Shown: one piece after another, positions 33,285 through 40,602 of the stretch
How positions within the stretch are numbered: position 1 is the first letter of the stretch
Layout: each line of letters starts with the position of its first letter
NCBI GenBank assembly: GCA_910579965.1
Contig: CAJTWF010000027.1
Location: 1 to 42,602 of the forward strand
DNA length: 42,602 nt
Origin: an uncultured Oscillospiraceae bacterium
Lineage (GTDB): Bacteria > Bacillota > Clostridia > Oscillospirales > Oscillospiraceae
Direction of reading: 5' to 3'
Notes under the pieces: generated by a model
Databases searched by the model: none
What the model saw: only the letters and a program-made list of their open reading frames with translations
Told to the model about the DNA's origin: nothing
Made by a program: the position numbers and the translations under genes

Positions 33285-34580
33285 ATGGAATCCATTGACG
33301 TCAACTACGGCGCTCTGCGGCGCTACGACACCGCCAGACCCCCTCTGCGCCAGCGGCTGCTCTTCACCGCCGTGCTGCGGGCCCTGTGCGGGCTGAGCAT
33401 GGCGGGCCAGGACTACCGCATTGAGAAGATCAACATGGAGGGCCTGAAGCCACCCTACCTGCTCCTGAGCAACCACATGCACTTTGTGGACTTCAAGCTC
33501 TGCTCCATCGCCACCTGGCCCCACCGGGTGAACAACATCGCCACCATCGACGGCTACTACCGCCGTCCCTTTATCATGGAGTGGCTGGGGTGCCTGTGCA
33601 AGCGGAAGTTCACCACGGACATGACCCTGCTGCGGTCTGTGAAGAAGGTGCTCCACGAGTACGGGGACGTTTTGTGCATGTATCCGGAGGCCCGGTATTC
33701 CCCGGCGGGCACCACCGCCATCCTCCCGGACTCCCTGGGCAAGCTGGCCAAGAAGCAGGGGGTGCCGGTGGTGGTGCTGCTCCACCACGGCAACTACCTC
33801 CACACCCCCTTCTGGAACTACCGCCGCCCCCGCAGGGTCCCCCTATACACCACCATGACCCAGGTGCTCACGGCCCAGGACGTGGCGGAGAAGTCCGCCG
33901 GGGAGATCGGGGAGATCATCCGCACCGCCATGACCTACGACGAGTACCGCTGGCAGGCGGAGAACCAGATCCACATCACCGAGCCCTTCCGGGCGGAGGG
34001 CCTCCACAAGATCCTCTACCAGTGCCCCAGCTGCCGCACCGAGAGCCGGATGGAGAGCCGGGGGAGCGAGCTCTCCTGCGCCGCCTGCGGCAAGCGGTGG
34101 GAGATGGACACCCTGGGCCGGCTCCGGGCCCTGTCCGGGGAGACGGAGTTTTCCCACATCCCGGACTGGTTCGAGTGGGAGCGGGAGCAGGTGCGGCGGC
34201 AGCTGGAGGAGGGGAGCTACCGCTTTGAGGACGAGGTGGAGGTGTACTCCCTGCCCAACGCCTGGCGGTTCCGGAAGCTGGGCCGGGCCCGGCTCATCCA
34301 CGACATGGACCAGGGGTTCGTGGTGGAGGGGAGCTACCGGGGCCAGCCCTACCGGATCCACCGGCCGCCCCTGGGCATGTACGGCCTCCATGTGGAGTAC
34401 GACTACTGCTACGTGCGGCCCGACGACTGCGTGGACATCTCCACGGACAACGACAGCCTCTACTGCTACCCTGTCCGGCAGAACGTGGTGACCAAGCTGA
34501 GCTTTGCCACAGAGGAGCTCTACAAGATGAAGCGGGCCGCGGCGGCGCAGAGGCGGTCTGCATCATCGGCGGGCGGCTGA
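33285..34580 (+). CDS. PlsC-type acyltransferase with zinc ribbon and C-terminal extension
   Basis: A 431-aa protein. Residues about 25-200 form a 1-acylglycerol-3-phosphate acyltransferase domain with the catalytic HxxxxD (His64/Asp69 in NHMHFVD) and PEARYSP at 134-140. A zinc ribbon follows, with CPSC (247/250) and CAACGK (265/268). About 150 residues with repeated YxGxPY-type beta-like segments complete it. PlsC enzymes are usually about 200-250 aa, so the C-terminal half is an added module. It probably moves acyl chains onto a glycerol-phosphate or other lipid. It is divergent from the LuxE/LuxC pair. ATG 33285 follows AAGGGAG. Confidence 0.82.
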   Translation: MESIDVNYGALRRYDTARPPLRQRLLFTAVLRALCGLSMAGQDYRIEKINMEGLKPPYLLLSNHMHFVDFKLCSIATWPHRVNNIATIDGYYRRPFIMEWLGCLCKRKFTTDMTLLRSVKKVLHEYGDVLCMYPEARYSPAGTTAILPDSLGKLAKKQGVPVVVLLHHGNYLHTPFWNYRRPRRVPLYTTMTQVLTAQDVAEKSAGEIGEIIRTAMTYDEYRWQAENQIHITEPFRAEGLHKILYQCPSCRTESRMESRGSELSCAACGKRWEMDTLGRLRALSGETEFSHIPDWFEWEREQVRRQLEEGSYRFEDEVEVYSLPNAWRFRKLGRARLIHDMDQGFVVEGSYRGQPYRIHRPPLGMYGLHVEYDYCYVRPDDCVDISTDNDSLYCYPVRQNVVTKLSFATEELYKMKRAAAAQRRSASSAGG

Positions 34581-34646
34581 TGCGCCCATTATTCCATGAC
34601 ACGGCGGTTCCCGCCGCAATACGCAGGATGCGGAGGTACGCAGGGC

Positions 34647-35039
34647 ATGTTTGACCAATATTCCCTGCTTCAGCTTCTCCGGTCCCTTCCCTTTTCCAAG
34701 GAGGCGTACTGGGTTGTCGCCGGCGGCGCTATGGTTTTGCACGGGTTTCGCCCGCAGACCCGGGATGTTGATCTGGGCTGTACCACGCTTCTGGCGGATC
34801 AGCTGGAGCAGCAGGGCTGCGCCGCCGCCCGATGCGGGGACGGAACCAGAAGATTCTCCTATTCTGAACATATCGAGATCTTCGAAAACTGGATCGAGGG
34901 ATCCGTGGAGATCATCAGCGGCGTTCCCGTTGTGAGCGTGGACGGACTGATCCGGATGAAACGGAAGCTGGGCCGGGAAAAGGATTTCGTGGACATTGCA
35001 TTGATAGAAAAGGCGAGAGACGCCCGCCGCCGTTCATAA
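34647..35039 (+). CDS. Nucleotidyltransferase-fold protein
   Basis: A 130-aa protein with a minimal nucleotidyltransferase pattern, VVAGGAMVLHGFRPQTRDVDL: the GG pair at 26-27 and Asp40/Asp42 as likely metal ligands. The fold resembles the AbiEii/MNT group of toxin or modifying enzymes. No antitoxin partner is adjacent, so a toxin role is only a possibility. ATG 34647 with GGAGG 10 bases upstream is preferred over an in-frame ATG at 34596. Confidence 0.7.
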   Translation: MFDQYSLLQLLRSLPFSKEAYWVVAGGAMVLHGFRPQTRDVDLGCTTLLADQLEQQGCAAARCGDGTRRFSYSEHIEIFENWIEGSVEIISGVPVVSVDGLIRMKRKLGREKDFVDIALIEKARDARRRS

Positions 35040-35095
35040 ATCATGATCGGGGCGCCCCAAATGCCCCTGCGCGGTAAAACAGGAGGGACAGCGCA

Positions 35096-35956
35096 ATGGA
35101 AAAGGACAGCAGCAGATGCCCGATCAGAATATATCTGGGCCTGGTTTATTTTATATGTTATGGGCTGGGAGCGCTTGAGCTTGCGGCCGGAACGGGAAGG
35201 TTTTACCGTATTTTAAGTGTTGCGTTTACGTTTTTGCCTGTGGTAATGTCGCTTATTACACGGCGCGTCACAGGCAGAAAAGGGACGTTCCATCTTTCGT
35301 TCAGGGTTTGGAAAAACGCGAGGGCATGGCTGTTTTCCGCGCTGGCGCCGGGAATATTGATTGTATTGGGCGCGGTTTTGTATTTCCTCATTTTCCCCAA
35401 TGAGTACAGCGGCGTTTTCAGGTATGGATTGCTTTTGGGCTCCGATGCGGAAGCGGCTGTCCAATCCCCTATGGTGACTGCGTTGATCTGTATTGTGATC
35501 GCCGGCATCATGCTGCCGGTACAATTACTGGAATTAGGCGAGGAAATCGGTTGGCGCGGGTATCTCCTCGGATTTCAGATCGAAAAATATGGCGCACGAA
35601 AGGCGGTCCTGCTGAACGGAATCGAATGGGGGCTGGCGCATCTTCCCCTCATCTATTTCGGATTCAATTACAGCCTGAACAACTGGGGTGCGCCCTACAC
35701 GAACATGGCGCTGATGCTGGCGGTGTGTATCGTTTCGGGCATCATGTTTTCCTATATCACAATACAGACAGGCAACTGTATGTATGCGGCAATCATGCAT
35801 GGAGTTGTGAATGTCATAGGCGAGCTCCCTGTTTGTATGACGCATGATATGGAAAACGGTCTGTTGGGACCGAACCCGACAGGAGCTCTTTCCATGGTGT
35901 TCTTGGCTGTATTCTCTATTCTGCTGTTTGTTCGGTTGGAAAAGGGGCGGAATTGA
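35096..35956 (+). CDS. CPBP-family intramembrane glutamic endopeptidase
   Basis: A 286-aa protein with about eight membrane helices and the three CPBP (Abi) motifs. These are EEIGWRG (Glu149, Glu150, Arg154), the second motif with His182 in GIEWGLAH, and HGVVN (His235, Asn239). These are CAAX-protease-like or bacteriocin-immunity-type membrane proteases. ATG 35096 follows AGGAGGG. The base composition is far lower in GC than its neighbours, so the gene is probably acquired. It ends at a strong terminator. Confidence 0.88.
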   Translation: MEKDSSRCPIRIYLGLVYFICYGLGALELAAGTGRFYRILSVAFTFLPVVMSLITRRVTGRKGTFHLSFRVWKNARAWLFSALAPGILIVLGAVLYFLIFPNEYSGVFRYGLLLGSDAEAAVQSPMVTALICIVIAGIMLPVQLLELGEEIGWRGYLLGFQIEKYGARKAVLLNGIEWGLAHLPLIYFGFNYSLNNWGAPYTNMALMLAVCIVSGIMFSYITIQTGNCMYAAIMHGVVNVIGELPVCMTHDMENGLLGPNPTGALSMVFLAVFSILLFVRLEKGRN

Positions 35957-36023
35957 AAACGATTGACAGGGCGATGATCTCCTGTTTATCTCATATGAAC
36001 AAGCAGGCTCTCAAAGAGCAGAG

Positions 36024-36075
36024 AAACGCCGGGAGGGCGCGCAACATCCTGTGGACGCGCCCTCCCGGCGTTTTT
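36024..36075. terminator. Bidirectional Rho-independent terminator
   Basis: 18-bp perfect stem, AAACGCCGGGAGGGCGCG (36024-36041) with 36056-36073, then TT. A-rich on one side and T-rich on the other, it serves both the CPBP gene and the converging citrate synthase. Confidence 0.9.
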
Positions 36076-36082
36076 CCATTTC

Positions 36083-37489
36083 TCAGTCAGCGGATGGGGG
36101 AGAAAACCCGCCCTGCCGCGCCTCCATGGGCACATAGGGCCGGTGGGCCTCCACGCACTCGTACCGGGGACGGATCAGCTTGCCGCCGGCGCTGAGCTCC
36201 TCCATCCGGTGGGCGCTCCAGCCGGCGATCCGCGCCACCGCAAACAGGGGCGTGTACAGCTCCATGGGCAGGCCCAGCATCTCGTAAACCAGCCCGCTGT
36301 AGAAGTCGATGTTGGTGGAGATGGCCTTCTTGCCCCGCCGCTCCATGAGCAGCCTCTTGCCGGTCCGCTCCACGCTCTCGTACAGCGCCAGGTCCGCCCC
36401 CCGGTCCTTCTCCGCGGCCAGCTGCTGCACGTAGCTGCGGAACACCTCGCACCGGGGATCGCTGCGGGTATAGACCGCGTGGCCCAGGCCGTAGATGAGG
36501 CCGCTGCCGTCGAAGGCATCCTTATCCAGGATCCGGGTCAGGTACGCCTCCACCGCGCCCTGGTCCCCCCAGTCCTCCACGTGCGCCTTGATGTCCGCCA
36601 TCATGTCCATGACCTTGCTGTTGGCTCCGCCGTGGCGGGGGCCCTTCAGGGAGGCCATGGCCGCGGCGATGGCGGAGTAGGTGTCCGTGCCGGAGGAGGT
36701 GACCACGTGGTTGGTGAAGGTGGAGTTGTTGCCGCCGCCGTGGTCCGCGTGGAGCACCAGGGCCACGTCCAGGGTGCGGGCCTCCAGGTCCGTATAGGAC
36801 CGGTCCTCCCGCAGCATGTACAGGAAGTTCTCCGCCGCGGACAGCTCCGGCTGGGGCACGTGGATAAAGAGGCTGGCCCCCTCGTAGTACCGCCAGGCCT
36901 GATAGGCGTAGATGGCCAGCACGGGCATGTTGCTGAGCAGCTGGAGACTCTGGCGCAGAACGTTCTCCAGCCCCACGTCGTTGGCCTTGTCGTCGTAGCA
37001 GTACAGGGTGAGGATGGCACGCTGCATGGTGTTCATCAGGTCCTTGGGCGGGGCCTTCATGATGATGTCCCGGAAGAAGTTGGTGGGCAGGGTGCGGTAG
37101 GAGGCCAGCTGGCCGCAGAAGTCCTCCAGCTGCGCCCGGCTGGGCAGCTCCCCGAAGAGGAGCAGGTACGCCGCCTCCTCAAAGGCGAACCGTCCCCGGG
37201 CCTCGGACCCACGCACGAGCTCCCGGCAGTCGATGCCACGGTAGTAGAGCACGCCGTCGGCGGGGAGGATGTGCTCGTCAGCGGTGACGGTGTAGGACTG
37301 GATCTCCGCCACCCGGGTCAGGCCCGTGAGCACCCCGCGGCCGTCCTCGTCCCGCAGTCCCCGCTTGACGTTGTACTCCCGGTACAGACGGGGATCGATG
37401 AAGTTCTCCTTCTCCCACTGCTCCTTCAGTGCCATGATGGCGGGCGTAATCTCGCAGTAGGCGTTCTCCCGATTTTCATTCCAGATCAT
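36083..37489 (-). CDS. Citrate synthase
   Basis: A 468-aa enzyme that condenses oxaloacetate and acetyl-CoA, feeding glutamate synthesis in anaerobes with an open TCA cycle. The catalytic triad is visible: His286 in GPRHGGAN, His337 in GLGHAVYTRSDPR and Asp395 in TNIDFYSG. It also has LHADHGGGNNSTF around His250. It is longer at the N-terminus than the roughly 430-residue E. coli enzyme, as usual for clostridial homologues. ATG 37489 follows AAAGGAG, with a good promoter at 37530-37558. Confidence 0.95.
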   Translation of the reverse strand: MIWNENRENAYCEITPAIMALKEQWEKENFIDPRLYREYNVKRGLRDEDGRGVLTGLTRVAEIQSYTVTADEHILPADGVLYYRGIDCRELVRGSEARGRFAFEEAAYLLLFGELPSRAQLEDFCGQLASYRTLPTNFFRDIIMKAPPKDLMNTMQRAILTLYCYDDKANDVGLENVLRQSLQLLSNMPVLAIYAYQAWRYYEGASLFIHVPQPELSAAENFLYMLREDRSYTDLEARTLDVALVLHADHGGGNNSTFTNHVVTSSGTDTYSAIAAAMASLKGPRHGGANSKVMDMMADIKAHVEDWGDQGAVEAYLTRILDKDAFDGSGLIYGLGHAVYTRSDPRCEVFRSYVQQLAAEKDRGADLALYESVERTGKRLLMERRGKKAISTNIDFYSGLVYEMLGLPMELYTPLFAVARIAGWSAHRMEELSAGGKLIRPRYECVEAHRPYVPMEARQGGFSPPSAD

Positions 37490-37529
37490 AATTGCGCTCC
37501 TTTCCCGTTGCCCTTTGCTTCTTTTTGCA

Positions 37530-37558
37530 AGTATATCATATACTTCCTGCATTTTCAA
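37530..37558 (-). promoter_or_regulatory. Promoter of citrate synthase
   Basis: Minus strand: TTGAAA (37558-37553), a 17-base spacer and TATACT (37535-37530). Confidence 0.7.
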
Positions 37559-37604
37559 CAAAAGATTTGTCCCGGTTATCTTGTGTGCCGCTGGAGCCCG
37601 CTTT

Positions 37605-37742
37605 TTGAAAAACTTCGTCAGCATAGACAAAGGGCAGCTGCCTGATAAACCGGAATTTGAACCCAACGGAAGTGTTAGCCGCCAGGAGCTTTTATAGGAT
37701 GTTATTAAATCCCTGAAAACGCCTGAAAACGCAGGGATTTGA
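37605..37742 (+). pseudogene. Coding-like remnant with in-frame stop, unidentified
   Basis: A single frame reads VSIDKGQLPDKPEFEPNGS..SRQELL, then TAG (37695-37697), then DVIKSLKTPENAGI and TGA. It looks like the end of a decayed protein, but I cannot name the family. The last part holds a tandem 10-base repeat (CCTGAAAACG twice, 37712-37731) inside a 9-bp perfect hairpin (37707-37715/37732-37740). Confidence 0.3.
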
Positions 37743-37974
37743 GCAAGTCAACATCTCATCCTCTCTTATCCGCTCCCACCCCATTTTAAGGGTCTCAGGG
37801 AGCTGGCAAGGAAAAATCAAGGGGAGATATAGGATTTTGAAGCGTCAAGGATATGGCAAGCATGGGCTGTCGTGATGTGACCAGACAACAAGCTTGCACC
37901 CTATATCAGCTCGAAACTTCATACACGACACGAAAACGGACATCGGAAGATGCCCGTTTTTTCGTTTTCTGGAA
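37743..37974. other. Low-GC gap left of the ParB remnant
   Basis: No gene is seen. A terminator-like hairpin lies at 37931-37962 (AAAACGGACATC, loop GGAA, GATGCCCGTTTTTT). Together with the low GC and the ParB remnant that follows, this looks like leftover mobile-element DNA. Confidence 0.4.
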
Positions 37975-38229
37975 ATGAGATATTTTGAGCAGCCCCAACA
38001 CGTCTCCTCTCAAGCGGCGGGCAGACCGCCCAAGGTGAAGGAAACCCCTGCCTCCGCGCCGCAGCCACAGGGAGAGGTGGTCGTTTCCATCCCCCTGGCG
38101 GAGCTGCACCCGTTTCCCAACCACCCGTCCAAAGTGAGGGGTAATGATGCCCTGTTTCATAAGGTGTTGTCCTCTTTTATCATTAAATCTTTATTTTGGA
38201 CGCTCCCCCTCACCGCTCCCGCCGCATGA
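37975..38229 (+). pseudogene. Truncated ParB-like protein from a conjugative element
   Basis: The frame reads RYFEQPQHVSSQ, a Pro/Ala-rich linker, then VVVSIPLAELHPFPNHPSKVR. That last block is the characteristic opening of the ParB/Spo0J-like nuclease domain in Tn1549-type conjugative elements. Similarity stops at about 38137 and the frame then ends in unrelated residues, so nearly all of the ParB domain is gone. It is non-functional. Confidence 0.65.
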
Positions 38230-38512
38230 CCTCCGCCAGCCGGGACAGGGCCTCCGTCTCGGCCTCCGACAGGCCGTGGGTGTGGATCACGCCAACACTC
38301 CGGTCCGGAAACACCAGCTCGTCCACGGAAAAATCCAGCAGCTCCATCATCTGAAACAGCAGGGGCACCGAGGGATTCCGGCGGGAACTCTCCATATTCT
38401 TCAAATGAATGGGTGTGATATCCAGCAGCTCCGCCAGGGCCTCCTGGGTCAGCCCCCGCCGGATACGGGCGGCGCGGATGGCCTCGCCCAGCCCTCTCGA
38501 CTCTGTACGCAT
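38210..38512 (-). CDS. XRE-family helix-turn-helix regulator
   Basis: A 100-aa protein with an HTH_3 domain at about residues 8-65 (IRRGLTQEALAELLDITPIHLKNMES) and a short acidic tail. ATG 38512 follows GGGAG. It is divergent from the membrane-anchored protein at 38621. A perfect palindrome (38533-38549) covers its -10 element, so it probably represses itself and the divergent gene. Confidence 0.85.
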   Translation of the reverse strand: MRTESRGLGEAIRAARIRRGLTQEALAELLDITPIHLKNMESSRRNPSVPLLFQMMELLDFSVDELVFPDRSVGVIHTHGLSEAETEALSRLAEVMRRER

Positions 38513-38532
38513 TTCTCTCAGCTCCCTTTGCA

Positions 38533-38549
38533 GTTATCTTACAGATAAC
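38533..38549. promoter_or_regulatory. Palindromic operator, probable XRE binding site
   Basis: GTTATCT TAC AGATAAC, a perfect 7-bp inverted repeat with a 3-base spacer. It covers the minus-strand -10 hexamer TAAGAT (38541-38536). A degenerate second copy, ATATTCT TAA AGATAAC, lies at 38587-38603 just downstream of the plus-strand -10. Confidence 0.65.
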
Positions 38550-38557
38550 ATTCCCTC

Positions 38558-38586
38558 TTGCAAATTGTCTAAAAGAATACTATAAT
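38558..38586 (+). promoter_or_regulatory. Promoter of the gene at 38621, sharing its -35 with the xre promoter
   Basis: TTGCAA (38558-38563), a 17-base spacer and a perfect TATAAT (38581-38586). TTGCAA is its own complement, so on the minus strand it also serves as -35 to TAAGAT with a 16-base spacer. Confidence 0.75.
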
Positions 38587-38620
38587 ATATTCTTAAAGAT
38601 AACCAAAGGAGCGATGAATC

Positions 38621-39205
38621 ATGCACCTGTTCTTTCTGGCCGCCGGGGCTCTGCTGCTGGCTGTCCTCCTGCTTACATACCTGACCGCGGCGCGGCGGCG
38701 GCCGGAGCCCCGCGCCATCCGGGATCCGGGGCTCTCTCACCAGGAGGCGGACCAGGCTGCGGCCCTGCTGGGGGAGGCGCTGGATCCCCTGGGTGAGCTG
38801 ATGGCCCACCCGGATCTGGGCGGGCCGGGATTTCTCACGGTCCAGTTCCCCGCCGGGGAGCGGCCCGCTGCCTCCGCCCAGTATCCAAACATCAACGAGG
38901 GCCTCTACCGCCGGGCGGTCCGCCGGGAGCTGGACCGGCAGGAACTGCTGGCGGCGGGGGCGCCGGCTGAGTTGCTGCGCCTGGACCCGGAGTTCACCGC
39001 CGAGGGGGGCGGCGTGGTGCAGGCGGCGGTGCGGGTCCCCCGCCCCCTGCCGGCGGTGGAGGCGGGCGTGGACAGCCGGACCGCCAGGGACCGGACCCTG
39101 GCCCTTCTGGCGGCGGCCCTGGAGCGGCGGTATCCGGACATGTCCGTCCGGCGGCTGGGCATGGATCTGCTGCTGACCCCTATACGGCGGGAGACAACGC
39201 GCTGA
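38621..39205 (+). CDS. Membrane-anchored protein, unknown function
   Basis: A 194-aa protein with one N-terminal hydrophobic segment (residues about 3-22), then a soluble domain of about 170 residues. The domain contains YPNINEGLYRRAVRRELDRQ and a C-terminal ALERRYPDMSVRRLGMDLLLTPI. The family is not recognised. ATG 38621 follows AAAGGAG. Its promoter carries the consensus TATAAT and two likely operators of the divergent XRE regulator, so it is the regulator's likely target. Confidence 0.65.
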   Translation: MHLFFLAAGALLLAVLLLTYLTAARRRPEPRAIRDPGLSHQEADQAAALLGEALDPLGELMAHPDLGGPGFLTVQFPAGERPAASAQYPNINEGLYRRAVRRELDRQELLAAGAPAELLRLDPEFTAEGGGVVQAAVRVPRPLPAVEAGVDSRTARDRTLALLAAALERRYPDMSVRRLGMDLLLTPIRRETTR

Positions 39206-39338
39206 TTTTTAATGGAATGCTTTTTGAAACGCAATAAAACATGGATCAGATTCTTGGTTCTCTCCGCATAAATCGCGGCCTGCAGGACAAACTATCCCCG
39301 GCAACCCCAAATGAGAACAGACAAGGAGGAACCATCCT

Positions 39339-39527
39339 ATGAGCAATTGTACCAAAGACGGCTGCACCTGCACCCCCAACCGCGCCATCAAGTGCAATGT
39401 GGTCTCCTGCGCCCACCACTGCCAGAACGAGCAGTACTGCGGCCTGGAATCCATCCAGGTGGGCACCCACGAGGCCCATCCCTCCATGGACCAGTGCACC
39501 GACTGCCAGAGCTTCAAGCACCTCTAA
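39339..39527 (+). CDS. DUF1540 cysteine-rich protein
   Basis: A 62-aa protein with nine cysteines and two histidine clusters in the DUF1540 pattern: IKCNVVSCAHHCQNEQYCGL then CTDCQSFK. It is a probable small zinc-binding protein, common in clostridia, function unknown. ATG 39339 follows AAGGAGG. A hairpin follows the stop. Confidence 0.88.
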   Translation: MSNCTKDGCTCTPNRAIKCNVVSCAHHCQNEQYCGLESIQVGTHEAHPSMDQCTDCQSFKHL

Positions 39528-39532
39528 TCGCA

Positions 39533-39559
39533 AAGCCGGTCCGCAGCGCGGACCGGCTT
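39533..39559 (+). terminator. Hairpin after DUF1540 gene
   Basis: Perfect 12-bp stem AAGCCGGTCCGC (39533-39544) with 39548-39559, loop AGC. The T tract is weak. Confidence 0.6.
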
Positions 39560-39592
39560 ACATAACGGCTTTGTGCAAATGGAGGTTTCGCC

Positions 39593-39949
39593 ATGACTGA
39601 CAAGCGGAAAAACCAGATCGCCGGCCTCTCCGGCGGCCTGATCAACGGACTGTTCGGCGGCGGGGGCGGCATGGTGCTGCTGCCCCTGCTGACCCGGTGG
39701 CGGCGGGTGGACGGCCGCAGCGCCTTTGCCACCTGCGTGGCCATCATCTTTCCCATGTGCTGCGTCTCCACGGCGGTGTACCTGTGGCAGGTGCGGCCTG
39801 GGCTGGCCATGGTCCTGCCCTATCTGGCCGGGGGCGCGGCGGGGGGCCTGATCGGCGGCGCGGTCTTTGAAAAGGTGCCGGTGCGGGCGTTGAAGGTCAT
39901 TTTCGGCCTGTTTCTGCTCTACGGCGGCGTGAGGTATCTGCTGTGGTGA
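39593..39949 (+). CDS. Half-size TauE/SafE (TSUP) membrane protein, N-half
   Basis: A 118-aa protein with about four membrane helices, equal to one half of a normal TSUP transporter. The glycine-rich helix GGLINGLFGGGGGMVLLPLL is the family mark. ATG 39593 follows GGAGG. Its TGA overlaps the GTG start of the second half. The two probably pair as a heterodimer to make one eight-helix anion exporter. Confidence 0.85.
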   Translation: MTDKRKNQIAGLSGGLINGLFGGGGGMVLLPLLTRWRRVDGRSAFATCVAIIFPMCCVSTAVYLWQVRPGLAMVLPYLAGGAAGGLIGGAVFEKVPVRALKVIFGLFLLYGGVRYLLW

Positions 39950-40311
39950 GCTGGATACTGCCCTTTGGCGTTGCCCTGGTCACAGGGATCCTCTCCAGCT
40001 GGGGCGTGGGCGGCGGGACGCTCCTGCTGGTGTGCATGACCCTGTTTCTGGACGTGGGCCAGCGGGAGGCCCAGGCGGTGAACCTGCTGTTTTTCCTGCC
40101 CACGGCGGCTATCGGCCTGTTCTTTCACCGGAAAAACGGCTTTCTGGACAAGGAGGTCTGGCGGCAGTCCGCCGTGCCCGGCGCACTGGCCTCCCTGGCC
40201 GGAGCCCTCATCGCCACGGCGGTGGACGTGTCCCTGCTGCGCCGGCCCTTTGGGGTGTTTCTGCTCTACAGCGGCGCGTCCATGCTGTGGAGCGCCAGGA
40301 AAGGGAAGTAG
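39946..40311 (+). CDS. Half-size TauE/SafE (TSUP) membrane protein, C-half
   Basis: A 121-aa protein with about four membrane helices and the glycine-rich helix GILSSWGVGGGTLLLV. Its GTG 39946 overlaps the stop of the first half (GTGA); GTG 39943 in frame is the alternative. Both halves end in a similar GVFLLYSGASM / GLFLLYGGVRY segment, showing common descent by duplication. A split gene pair is more likely than a frameshifted single gene, because each half has a complete start, ends and motif. Confidence 0.82.
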   Translation: MSWILPFGVALVTGILSSWGVGGGTLLLVCMTLFLDVGQREAQAVNLLFFLPTAAIGLFFHRKNGFLDKEVWRQSAVPGALASLAGALIATAVDVSLLRRPFGVFLLYSGASMLWSARKGK

Positions 40312-40537
40312 GGCCTGTTTGAAAATTGGCGATACGCCCAACAGCAGGGAATTTTTTTGCCAGACAAGGCAAATTTTCGCAGGCATCCGTATCGTACAAT
40401 GCCCCCATTGAGGGGCCATGCACGATTATTCTGCACGGTTCTGCACGGGCGCTCGATGCGCCCGTGCAGAACCTATAGCGACGTATGGCGGAAAAAGACC
40501 CGCTGTTTCGGCGTGTTGACAATTTTCAAACAGGCTC
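40312..40537. mobile_element. MITE-like element with terminal inverted repeats
   Basis: About 226 bp beginning at the stop of the TSUP half gene. Exact 15-bp ends GCCTGTTTGAAAATT (40313-40327; complement at 40521-40535) extend imperfectly to about 38 bp. The centre has a 16-bp perfect hairpin at 40437-40473. No open frame. It lies directly beside the IS630 remnant, and the transposase that moved it is not known. Confidence 0.7.
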
Positions 40538-40602
40538 TAGCATCCTGCCAAGTTAGGAATTACGAGATAGTGGGATAAAGCTTTTTGAGCTTATACTATT
40601 TC

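Noticed and set aside
34647..35039. An AbiE-type toxin-antitoxin system
   Set aside because: The nucleotidyltransferase motif is present, but no antitoxin gene adjoins it; the next gene is a CPBP membrane protease.
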